From: Holophagales bacterium UBA5704
Lineage (GTDB): Bacteria; Acidobacteriota; Thermoanaerobaculia; Multivoradales; UBA5704
Assembly (NCBI GenBank): GCA_002420005.1
Contig: DIHE01000156.1
Span: 1 to 64,000, forward strand
Direction: 5' to 3'
DNA: 64,000 bases
Shown: positions 57,227 through 64,000 of the stretch, piece by piece
How the letters are laid out: every line of letters begins with the position of its first letter
Numbering within the stretch: the stretch's first letter is position 1
Translations under genes and position numbers: made by a program
The notes under the pieces: generated by a model
The model's database searches: none
What the model was told of the DNA's origin: nothing
What the model saw: only the letters and a program-made list of their open reading frames with translations

Positions 57227-58622
57227 GACGGCGGCGACGGCGCGTCTCCCCCTGGTCGCCGGGGTGGCCATGGGCTACGGGCATCTGCGGGCCGCCCGGG
57301 CGGTGTCGGACGCACTCGGCACCGAGACCCTCCACGTCGACCGCCCCCCGCTGGTGACGCCCGACGAACAGAGGCTCTGGGAAGCCTCGCGCCGTTTCTA
57401 TGAGGCGACCTCCCGCGCCTCCCAGCTTCCGCTGGTCGGGGCACCGCTGCGCATCCTCCTCGAAACGATGACCCGCATCCCCCACCTCTACCCGCATCGC
57501 GACCTCTCCGCCCCGACCCTGGAGTGCCTGTCCCTCCAGCGGCTCATCCGGAAAGGCCTGGGGCGTGGCCTGGCCCAGCGGGCCGCGGAGAGCGGCCGGC
57601 CTTTGCTGACCACCTTCTACGCCTCGGCGATCAGCGCCGACCACCACGGCGGCACCGAACCGATCTACTGCGTGGTCACCGATTCCGACATCCATCGCAT
57701 CTGGGTGCCGATGCACCCGGCCCGCTCACGCATCATCTACCTGGCACCGACCCGGCGGGCGGTGCAGCGGTTGCGGGCGTACGGCGTGCCGCGCGAGCAG
57801 ATCGAGCAGACCGGCTTCCCGCTCCCCCACGAGCTGCTGGGCGGGCCGGATCTGCCGATGCTGCAGCGCAACCTGGCCGCCCGGCTGGTGCGCCTCGACC
57901 GCAAGAAGGTGTTCCGCAGCCAGGCGCGCAACGAGATCCAGCACTTCCTGGGCGACCTGCCGGCCGAGCAGGAGGGGCGCGCCCCGCTCGCCCTGTTCAG
58001 CGTCGGCGGCGCCGGTGCCCAGGCGGAGCTGGCGCGCTCCCTGCTGCGCAGCCTGAAACCCCTCCTCGTCGAGGGCCGCCTGCGGCTCTGCCTCGCGGCC
58101 GGCGTACGGCAGGAGGTGGCCGGCCGGTTTCTCGACTGGATCGACGCGGCGGGCCTGGGGAACCACCTGGGGCCGGCGGAGACCGCCGTGGTGAGCGTGA
58201 TGGCCGAAGAGTCGCTCGACACCTACTTCCCGCGCTTCAACCAGCTCCTCGCCACCACCGACGTCCTGTGGACCAAGCCGAGCGAGATGACCTTCTACGC
58301 GGCGCTCGGCCTCCCCCTCGTCCTCAGCTCCGCCGTCGGCCACCACGAGGCCTACAACCGGCGCTGGGCGATCGAGAACGGTGGCGGCCTGAAGCAGCGG
58401 CACCCCGACTACGCCGGCTTCTGGATCCGCGAATGGCTCGCCGAAGGAACCCTCGCCGCGGCGGCCTGGTTCGGCTTCCTGCGCTTCCCGAAGTTCGGGC
58501 TCTATCAAATCCTGGAGAGGATCGGCGTCCCCTGGACGCCCCCCGGGGCGAGTGCCACCAGCTCGGCGTCGGAGAGCCGGCCGGCCATGCCCGTGGCGGC
58601 CTCGCTGAACACCCGCAGGTAG
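57210..58622 (+). CDS. MGDG-synthase/MurG-like glycosyltransferase
   Basis: Up to 470 residues. The first recognisable block is GVAMGYGHLRAARAV, the G-x-GH loop of MGDG-synthase/MurG-like enzymes; the start is uncertain (TTG 57210 proposed, since it overlaps the PAP2 gene by 17 bp). Further blocks are TTFYASAISADHHGG, CVVTDSDIHRIWVPMHP, ALFSVGGAGAQAEL and LWTKPSEMTFYAALGLPL (acceptor/donor loops). Predicted cytosolic-face enzyme that transfers a sugar to diacylglycerol or another lipid. The 3' end overlaps mtaB by 118 bp; the last ~40 residues are Ser/Pro-rich and probably an extension after loss of the original stop. Confidence 0.82.
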   Translation: MAPGPETAATARLPLVAGVAMGYGHLRAARAVSDALGTETLHVDRPPLVTPDEQRLWEASRRFYEATSRASQLPLVGAPLRILLETMTRIPHLYPHRDLSAPTLECLSLQRLIRKGLGRGLAQRAAESGRPLLTTFYASAISADHHGGTEPIYCVVTDSDIHRIWVPMHPARSRIIYLAPTRRAVQRLRAYGVPREQIEQTGFPLPHELLGGPDLPMLQRNLAARLVRLDRKKVFRSQARNEIQHFLGDLPAEQEGRAPLALFSVGGAGAQAELARSLLRSLKPLLVEGRLRLCLAAGVRQEVAGRFLDWIDAAGLGNHLGPAETAVVSVMAEESLDTYFPRFNQLLATTDVLWTKPSEMTFYAALGLPLVLSSAVGHHEAYNRRWAIENGGGLKQRHPDYAGFWIREWLAEGTLAAAAWFGFLRFPKFGLYQILERIGVPWTPPGASATSSASESRPAMPVAASLNTRR

Positions 58623-59776
58623 TTGTCGGTCAGACCGTGCCCCAGGCCGCCGCGCGGACGCTCCCACAGGACCGTCGCGCGGGAGCCCAGGAGCGACCGG
58701 TGGAACGCCAGCTCCCCTTCGGCCGCCGCGGCGAGGAGGCGGGCCATCCGTTCCTTTTTGATCTCCGGAGAGACCTGCCCCGGCAGCCCTGCCGCTTCGG
58801 TCCCCTCACGGGGCGAGAAGGGGAAGGCGTGCACCTTGGCGAAGTGGGCGGCGGCCACGAACGCGAGGCTCGCGGCGAAGTCCCCCTCGCTCTCACCGGG
58901 GAAGCCGGCGATCACGTCGGTGGTGATCCCCACCCCGGGGATGGCGGCGCGCACCCGCTCCAGCAGCCGGCCATAGGACGCGGCGGTGTACGGCCGCCGC
59001 ATGCGGCGCAAGGTGGCGGTCGCTCCGCTCTGCAGCGACAGATGGAGATGGCGGCAGAGACGCCGGTCATCCCAGAGGGCGAGGAGGCGCTCGTCGAGAT
59101 CCCAGGGGGCGATCGAGGTGAGGCGCAGGCGGGGCACCGCGCACTCGGCGAGCACCGCGCGCACCAGGTCGACGAGCCGCCGTCCGGCGGGGTCGCGCCA
59201 AGCCGAGATCTGCACCCCGGTGAGCACGATCTCGGCAAACCCGGCCTCCGCCAAGGCGCGCACCTCCGCCACCACCGCCTCCAGGGGACGGCTCTGCTGC
59301 CGGCCGCGGGTTGCAGGGATGATGCAGAAGGCGCACCGCATGTTGCAGCCGTCCTCGACCTTCACCAGGGCGCGCGTCGAGCCCACGGACACCGGCAGGT
59401 AGGGAAGGTCCGGCGCCGCGTCCCCTTCACCCCCTTCCCCGAACGCGGTGCGGATCTTCTCGGCCAGCAGGTGCTTCTCGGCGTTCGGCACCACCAGATC
59501 GACGCCCGCGATGCGCGCCGCCGCCGCCGGCTCTCCGGTGGACCAGCAGCCGGTGACCACCGTGCGAAGCCCGGGCCGGATCCGGGCGCCGCGCCCGGCG
59601 GCCTTGCGCGAGTCGCGCGCCGCCTGGTGGGTCACCGTGCAGGTGTTCAGCACGTGCAGGTCGGCCTCCTCCAGCGATTCCACGAGGCGGTGGCCGGCGG
59701 TCACCAGCTCGCGGGCCAGACGTTCGGACTCCGCCTGGTTCAGTTTGCAGCCGAGGTGGGTCAGACAGATGCGCAC
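58505..59776 (-). CDS. mtaB: tRNA t6A37 methylthiotransferase MtaB
   Basis: 423 residues. N-terminal UPF0004 domain with Cys ligands (THLGCKLNQAES, NTCTVTHQA, VTGCWSTGEP), the radical SAM core with CNMRCAFC, VKVEDG, TGVQISAWRD, LHLSLQSGA and HAFPFSPREGT, and a C-terminal TRAM-like stretch. The PLAIRGRQQS-type segment (PATRGRQQSRP) distinguishes MtaB from MiaB. It adds methylthio to N6-threonylcarbamoyl-adenosine 37 in tRNAs. Converges with the upstream glycosyltransferase and overlaps it by 118 bp. Confidence 0.92.
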   Translation of the reverse strand: MRICLTHLGCKLNQAESERLARELVTAGHRLVESLEEADLHVLNTCTVTHQAARDSRKAAGRGARIRPGLRTVVTGCWSTGEPAAAARIAGVDLVVPNAEKHLLAEKIRTAFGEGGEGDAAPDLPYLPVSVGSTRALVKVEDGCNMRCAFCIIPATRGRQQSRPLEAVVAEVRALAEAGFAEIVLTGVQISAWRDPAGRRLVDLVRAVLAECAVPRLRLTSIAPWDLDERLLALWDDRRLCRHLHLSLQSGATATLRRMRRPYTAASYGRLLERVRAAIPGVGITTDVIAGFPGESEGDFAASLAFVAAAHFAKVHAFPFSPREGTEAAGLPGQVSPEIKKERMARLLAAAAEGELAFHRSLLGSRATVLWERPRGGLGHGLTDNYLRVFSEAATGMAGRLSDAELVALAPGGVQGTPILSRI

Positions 59777-59829
59777 CCGGGAATTCTAGTCGCGTCCGCC
59801 CTCGTTGTCGGTGGCGCGAGGATCGGTGA

Positions 59830-61113
59830 ATGCGCAGAGGCCTCCAGACCATCGTCCCCCTGACCCTCGGCACCCTGTGGGCTGCCACCCTTCTCGCGCC
59901 GCATCCGGTGCATGGCGCCGCGAGCGACCGGGCGGTCAACGAGCAGTCGCAGGTCCGCCTGATCACCCCGTACCGCACCGCGCCCCCCGACGGGGAGGTC
60001 CGCCTCGGCCTCCACTTCAAGCTCGCCCCCGGCTGGCACGTCTACTGGAAGAACAGCGGCGACGCCGGGTTCCCCCCGGTCGTCGTGTTCGGCGAGACCC
60101 CCGGGCTCAGCGCGCCCGAGCTTCTCTGGCCGGCCCCCGAGCGCTTCGAGCTGCCGGGAGACCTGGTGGCCTTCGGCTACGCGGACGAGGTGGTCTACCC
60201 GCTGCGCACCCGCCGCACCGCAGGCCCGGGAACCGCCCTCTCCCTCTCCGCCGACGTCGACTATCTCGTCTGCGACGACGAGGAGTGCCTCCCCTACCGC
60301 TACACCCTGAAGCTCGATCAGCCGCTCGCCGCCACAGGTCCGGCGGAGCCCGACCCCGCCACCGAGCCGCTGGTCACCACCTGGTGGAACCGGGTGCCGG
60401 TCTCCGCCGAGGCGCTCGCCGGCGTGACCACCTCCGCCGCCCTGGTGGACCGGGGCACGGCGGGACCGGCCCTGGAGGTGCGGGTGGACGGCGTGCAGTC
60501 CGGGACCTCTCCCGGCCTGTTCCTGGAGAGCCACGAGGCGTTCGACACCGGCCGCCCCGAGGCCGGGCCGACGGAGGAGGGCGTCGTCCTGCGCGTACCC
60601 CTGCGCCCCAAGGTGGCCGGGCAGCCCCTGCCGAAGGAGAGCTCTTTCGCCTGGACCGTCACAGGGCTCCTGCACGAGGGACGGCCGGTGAGCGTGGAGG
60701 CGCGGCAGACCGTCCCTCTGCGCGCCGGCACCCCGCAGGAGCCGACCGGCGGCGCCGCCTCCTCACCGGCCCGCCCTGTGCTCACCGCCCTGGGCGCGGC
60801 GGGCGCCCTGCTGCTGGCCCTGTGGCTCTGGGGCCTCCTCGCTCCACGAACCGCTCCGGAAACCCGGCCCGGCCGCGAGGCCTGGGGCTTCGTCTCCGCG
60901 GCGGCGGTCCTGGGTCTTCTCTACGTCCTCTCCCGGCAGGTCACCTTCGAAGGGCTCGCCTGGATCGAGCTGTCCCTGCTGGCCATGGCCTTGTGCGCCT
61001 GGCTCCGCCGCCGCGCGGCGAGCCGGCCCGCGCTCCGGCACGCCCTGGGCCTCGGCCTGCTGGTCTGTACCCTCGCCGTTCTCTGGCTGGCCGGCCACAA
61101 CCGGCTGCCCTGA
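59830..61113 (+). CDS. DsbD N-terminal-like exported protein with short membrane tail
   Basis: 427 residues. Signal peptide, a DsbD/ScsB-alpha-type periplasmic domain (about 40-300) with LKLAPGWHVYWKNSGD, YADEVVYPL and the Cys pair VDYLVCDDEECLPYR, then three C-terminal membrane segments (ALGAAGALLLALWLWGLL, AAAVLGLLYVLS, LGLLVCTLAVLWLAG). Typical DsbD has eight or more spans with redox Cys pairs and a thioredoxin domain; these are missing, so electron transfer cannot follow the usual path. The next gene supplies a redoxin domain. Confidence 0.8.
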   Translation: MRRGLQTIVPLTLGTLWAATLLAPHPVHGAASDRAVNEQSQVRLITPYRTAPPDGEVRLGLHFKLAPGWHVYWKNSGDAGFPPVVVFGETPGLSAPELLWPAPERFELPGDLVAFGYADEVVYPLRTRRTAGPGTALSLSADVDYLVCDDEECLPYRYTLKLDQPLAATGPAEPDPATEPLVTTWWNRVPVSAEALAGVTTSAALVDRGTAGPALEVRVDGVQSGTSPGLFLESHEAFDTGRPEAGPTEEGVVLRVPLRPKVAGQPLPKESSFAWTVTGLLHEGRPVSVEARQTVPLRAGTPQEPTGGAASSPARPVLTALGAAGALLLALWLWGLLAPRTAPETRPGREAWGFVSAAAVLGLLYVLSRQVTFEGLAWIELSLLAMALCAWLRRRAASRPALRHALGLGLLVCTLAVLWLAGHNRLP

Positions 61114-61140
61114 TCCCGTTTTTCCCCACAGGAGGAATCG

Positions 61141-61746
61141 ATGCGCAGCAACCGTACGACGTCCGCGACGCTCCTGCTCCTCACCGGCCTGACCCTGGCC
61201 GCCCTTCCCGCCTTCGCCACCGGTGCCGTCGGCGACAAAGCCCCCGACTTCTCTCTCAAGGGGGTGGACGGCAAGACCGTTTCGCTCGCCGATCTGAAGG
61301 GGCGCGTGGTCGTGCTGGAGTGGATCAACCCGAATTGCCCCTTCTCCGACCGCCACGTCCGCGAAAAGACGATGACCACCCTGAACAAGAAGTACGGCCA
61401 GGTGGTCTGGCTCGGCATCAACAGCACCAACCCGGGCCACCGCGACTTCCTGAAGCCGGCCGACCACCTCGCCTACAATCAGAAGAACGGCATCACCTAT
61501 TCGGTGCTCTACGACGAGACCGGCCAGGTCGGCAAGGCGTACGACGCCAAGACCACCCCGCACCTCTACATCATCGACGAACAGGGAAAGATCGTCTACA
61601 ACGGCGCGATCGATGACGATCCGAGCGGCCGCAAGGGGATGCCGGAGCGCGTCAACTACGTCGATGGCGGCCTCGCCGAAGAGCTGGCCTCCAAGCCGGT
61701 CGACCCCGCCTCCACCAAGCCGTACGGCTGCAGCATCAAGTACTAG
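61141..61746 (+). CDS. Exported redoxin/thioredoxin-fold protein
   Basis: 201 residues from the ATG at 61141 (ribosome site AGGAGGAA). Signal peptide ending AFATGA; redoxin/AhpC-TSA domain with GDKAPDFSLKGVDGKTVSL, WINPNCPFSDRHV (single peroxidatic-like Cys in NPNCPF), KTTPHLYIIDEQGKIVYNGA. The family is the NPxCP-type peroxiredoxin-like group found in periplasm. Two further Cys are absent apart from GCSIKY at the end, which might be the resolving Cys. Expected to act with the DsbD-N-like protein upstream. Confidence 0.9.
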   Translation: MRSNRTTSATLLLLTGLTLAALPAFATGAVGDKAPDFSLKGVDGKTVSLADLKGRVVVLEWINPNCPFSDRHVREKTMTTLNKKYGQVVWLGINSTNPGHRDFLKPADHLAYNQKNGITYSVLYDETGQVGKAYDAKTTPHLYIIDEQGKIVYNGAIDDDPSGRKGMPERVNYVDGGLAEELASKPVDPASTKPYGCSIKY

Positions 61747-61765
61747 CCGTCTCTCCCTTCCTTTT

Positions 61766-61799
61766 GGATCGGACGGATCGATCGAATCCGTCCGATCCG
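61766..61799. repeat. Perfect 13-bp inverted repeat
   Basis: GGATCGGACGGAT and ATCCGTCCGATCC flank a CGATCGA-type loop. It follows the redoxin stop by 19 bp and precedes the promoter at 61802. It can act as a strong RNA hairpin terminator without T run, or as a protein site next to the -35. Confidence 0.7.
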
Positions 61800-61801
61800 C
61801 C

Positions 61802-61831
61802 TTGACCCCACCCCTCCTGGTCCGTTACAAT
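61802..61831 (+). promoter_or_regulatory. Sigma-70-type promoter
   Basis: TTGACC (61802-61807) and TACAAT (61826-61831) are spaced by 18 bp, the clearest promoter of the window. It would give a leader of about 100 nt before the gene at 61937. Confidence 0.65.
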
Positions 61832-61936
61832 TAGCCCTCACTGAAACACATCCGATTCGATCTTTTCTGGCGCTGATCTCGCGAGACGCAAGAACGCACT
61901 TCGAGGCGCACAGCCTCGACCAAGGAGGGATTTCTG

Positions 61937-62281
61937 ATGCCGGCAGCAAGCTTGGAAGACACGTCGTATTCGCAGGAAGGAATCATGGCCCAGATCTGGA
62001 TCGCCTTCGGCCAGGGGACCGGCGCGGTGCGGGTCTCGCAGAAGGCGGCCCTCGCCCTGCACACACGGTATTTCGCGCACATCGCCGTGTCCGGCGCCTT
62101 GGACGTCTGGGGAGCCCAGGCCATGCAGGTGCTGGAACGCATCCGCACCATCGGCCGGGTGGCGGCTCTGCGGGCGACGGAGCGTGGCGACTCCACCATC
62201 TCGGCGGCCGACGTCGAAGGTGCCATGCTTCTCGTGGAAAGTGAGTCGGATACGAGCTACTGCCCACCCAAGGGTGGATGA
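61937..62281 (+). CDS. Small protein of unknown function
   Basis: 114 residues from the ATG at 61937 with ribosome site AAGGAGGGA. MAQIWIAFGQGTGAVRVSQK in the middle and AAALHTRYFAHIAVSG-like hydrophobic patches suggest a soluble alpha/beta protein; a second ATG at 61985 begins MAQIWIAF. The C-terminus is acidic with a Cys (ESDTSYCPPKGG). No family recognised. Same reading frame and direction as the sensor gene starting 34 bp after its stop. Confidence 0.6.
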   Translation: MPAASLEDTSYSQEGIMAQIWIAFGQGTGAVRVSQKAALALHTRYFAHIAVSGALDVWGAQAMQVLERIRTIGRVAALRATERGDSTISAADVEGAMLLVESESDTSYCPPKGG

Positions 62282-62314
62282 CTCGACACCCCCGAACCGA
62301 CCACCCATCTGATC

Positions 62315-64000
62315 GTGAAGTCGTTCATCTGGACGCGGCTGTTCCCCTCTTTGGCCCTCTTCAAGCTGGCGGCGGGGCTGGCCGCGTTCTTCCTCGCCTA
62401 CGGAAGCGCCGAGAGCCAGGACCCCCGATTCCCGTACTTCCTGTACCTGGCCTTCATCGTGGAGCTCGGGGTCCCCGCCCTGCTCCTTCTCGCCGGCGGA
62501 CGCGGCGATGCGCGGGCGGTCGCTCTGGGCAGCTTCTTCTTGATGGGAATCACCGCCTGGTGCAATCGTCCCCTCGCCCTCGCCTCGGCGCAGCTCGGTG
62601 GCGCCGGGCTGTTCCAGATCGCAGCCGCATTGAAGCTCGACTGTCTGACCGCCTTCTATATCTGGCGGTTCGTCCGCGAGTTCCCGGTCCCGACCCGGAC
62701 GCCGGCCCGACGACTGGTCGACCTGATGGTCCGGGCGAGCGGTGCCCTGGGGCTCTTTCTCCTGGTGTCCAATCTCATTCTGGGCCTGGTCAACCGCCCG
62801 CTGCTTCCCGCGGCCCTGCGCGACGCCTTGGCCGGGCTCGCCCCGATGCGCAGCATGGGCCTGTACTACAGCCTTCTGATGCCTGCGATCGCAGCGGCTC
62901 TGGCCCACTTGATCTGGAAAGGACGTTCGCTGCAGGACGACGAATACCGCCGGGTGCGCATCTTTCTCCTCGGGATCGCCATCGGATTCGGGCCCATGCT
63001 GCTCGACGTGTTGGCGGAGCTCTTCATCCTCCCCTACCGCTCCATCGCGGACACCCGGCCCGGCCTCCGGCTCGCCACGGTCCTGACCTTCAGCTTCTGT
63101 ACCCTCGCGATCCCCCTGTGCACCACCTACTCCGTGCTCGTCCACCGGGTGCTCGACGTGGAGCTGTTGGCCCGGCGGGCACTGCAGTACGCGCTGGCGA
63201 GAGCCTCCGCCCTGGCCCTCGCCATGGCACCGCTCGCAGCGCTGGCGTTCTACCTCTATGAGAACCGCGGCCGGACCCTGGTGGAGCTGTTCTCCGGCAG
63301 CCGTCTCCTGCTGCTGCTCACCGCCACCCTCGTGGGAGGCGCGGCGCTGCGCTATCGCCGTGGGCTGCTCGAAGCCATCGACCGCCGCTTCTTCCGCGAG
63401 CGCTATGACGCGCGGCAGATCCTCACCCTGCTGGTCGACCGCATCCGCTCCACCGCGGACGCGGCGAGCCTCGCCCACCTCATCGCCCGCGAGATCGACC
63501 TGGCCCTCCACCTGGAAGGGATCGCGCTGCTGGTCCTCGACCCCCGCGCAGGCATGCTCGCCGATCCTCTCCGGCGCACCCAGAAGCTCGACGCCTCTTC
63601 TCCTCTCGCCCTGCTCATCGCGAACGCCAGCGAGCCGCTCGCGACCGATCTCGAAAAACCCCGCTCTCCGGTGGCAGGTCTGCCGGACAAAGACCGCCAC
63701 TGGCTGGTGGACAGCGGCTTTCGCCTGGCGGTGCCGATCCTGGCGCGCGACGGCGCGCTGCTCGGCCTGATCGGGCTCGGCGAGAAGAAGAGCGGGCTTC
63801 CCTACCTGCGCGAGGACCGCCAGCTCCTGCGCGCCGTGGCGAGCAGCGCCGCCTGGGTGTTGGAGCTGGCCCAGGCGCAATCCCTGGGGAGCCTCGGCTC
63901 GCCGCGCCGCGCGGGCCGGCAGGACGCCGAGCTCCCCCTGGAACCCGAGCCGGTGGTGGCGGCCGAGACCGCCAAGGAGTGTCCCCACTGCGGCGCCCTC
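62315..64000 (+). CDS. Multi-span membrane/GAF sensor protein, cut by the window end
   Basis: Open from a GTG at 62315 to the last base (562 codons). The first ~330 residues hold about eight membrane segments (LFKLAAGLAAFFLAYG, YFLYLAFIVELGVPALLLLAG, ALGLFLLVSNLILGLV, LLGIAIGFGPMLLDVL). RYRRGLLEAIDRRFFRERYD links to a GAF-like domain (about 380-520: ILTLLVDRIRSTADAASLAH, GFRLAVPILARDGALLGLIG). The visible end, ETAKECPHCGAL, begins a zinc ribbon. In related proteins this layout continues into a Ser/Thr kinase or a histidine kinase; that part is outside the window. Probable signal transducer. Confidence 0.85.
   Translation, partial: MKSFIWTRLFPSLALFKLAAGLAAFFLAYGSAESQDPRFPYFLYLAFIVELGVPALLLLAGGRGDARAVALGSFFLMGITAWCNRPLALASAQLGGAGLFQIAAALKLDCLTAFYIWRFVREFPVPTRTPARRLVDLMVRASGALGLFLLVSNLILGLVNRPLLPAALRDALAGLAPMRSMGLYYSLLMPAIAAALAHLIWKGRSLQDDEYRRVRIFLLGIAIGFGPMLLDVLAELFILPYRSIADTRPGLRLATVLTFSFCTLAIPLCTTYSVLVHRVLDVELLARRALQYALARASALALAMAPLAALAFYLYENRGRTLVELFSGSRLLLLLTATLVGGAALRYRRGLLEAIDRRFFRERYDARQILTLLVDRIRSTADAASLAHLIAREIDLALHLEGIALLVLDPRAGMLADPLRRTQKLDASSPLALLIANASEPLATDLEKPRSPVAGLPDKDRHWLVDSGFRLAVPILARDGALLGLIGLGEKKSGLPYLREDRQLLRAVASSAAWVLELAQAQSLGSLGSPRRAGRQDAELPLEPEPVVAAETAKECPHCGAL

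Noticed and set aside
61838..63988. A 716-codon minus-strand frame opposite the sensor gene.
   Set aside because: The plus-strand frame shows membrane segments, a GAF-like domain and a ribosome-site-bearing upstream gene; the minus frame is Gln/Glu/Arg-rich noise.

Overview
This is a 64 kb piece of a very GC-rich bacterial chromosome with almost no non-coding space and long antisense open frames caused by the base composition. The gene content suggests an Acidobacteriota-like heterotroph, perhaps near Thermoanaerobaculia (inference; there is no rRNA or marker gene to prove it): receptor-type Ser/Thr kinases with a C-terminal TonB_C domain, IPTL-CTERM/DUF11 surface proteins, several ECF sigma factors, B12-binding radical SAM enzymes, and a large membrane/GAF sensor. 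No tRNA, rRNA, CRISPR array, complete insertion sequence or prophage was seen.

Layout. 1-3.9 kb: a 3' gene fragment, a 462-bp array of 22 contiguous 21-bp units filling a convergent gap, a polyprenyl-phosphate sugar transferase, a small exported protein and metF. 3.75-7.5 kb: a candidate SAM-clan riboswitch with terminator in front of full-length metH, so methyl-THF synthesis and use are adjacent. 7.5-11.4 kb: a DUF433/DUF5615 toxin-antitoxin-like pair, an ECF sigma factor with a small membrane protein, then a decayed zone (caspase-family tail, a second 21-bp-periodic palindrome array, a truncated Rpn/DUF4351 gene) bracketed by a 40-bp imperfect direct repeat. 11.4-17 kb: two tandem paralogous kinase-TonB_C proteins and an exported GH13 enzyme. 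17-23.8 kb: an exported acidic protein, RdgC-like protein, histidine phosphatase, a winged-helix regulator with a palindromic operator, a sigma/anti-sigma/metal-sensor-like operon, a sigma-region-2-like fragment and a LuxE-like acyl-protein synthetase.

23.8-33 kb: two B12-binding radical SAM enzymes, a methyltransferase, a beta-propeller protein, an SDR, a Panacea antitoxin facing a toxin-like gene, and an acyl-CoA carboxylase beta subunit. 32.6-35.5 kb: a fused MoaD-MoaE protein, a ThiF/MoeB-rhodanese protein and a JAMM peptidase, which together could make, free and charge a sulfur-carrier protein for molybdopterin. 35.6-41.6 kb: envelope genes (rhomboid protease, M23 peptidase, L,D-transpeptidase, AI-2E-type permease) and an ankyrin-PQQ propeller fusion. 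41.6-45.2 kb: an accessory patch with VapBC, a nucleotidyltransferase pair, an orphan antitoxin-like gene with an HNH remnant, a DJ-1/PfpI gene with a copied 3' tail, and structured repeats.

45.2-64 kb: an R3H/AAA ATPase, two large secreted DUF11/IPTL proteins (one with a nuclease domain), a lysyl-oxidase-like protein, a nitrilase-family amidase, a lipid-glycosylation cassette (GT21, PAP2, MGDG-synthase-like GT), MtaB, a DsbD-N-like protein with a redoxin, and a membrane/GAF sensor cut by the window end. Several genes have -10-like TAxxxT boxes (TAGACT recurs) so close to the start codon that their transcripts would be leaderless or nearly so.
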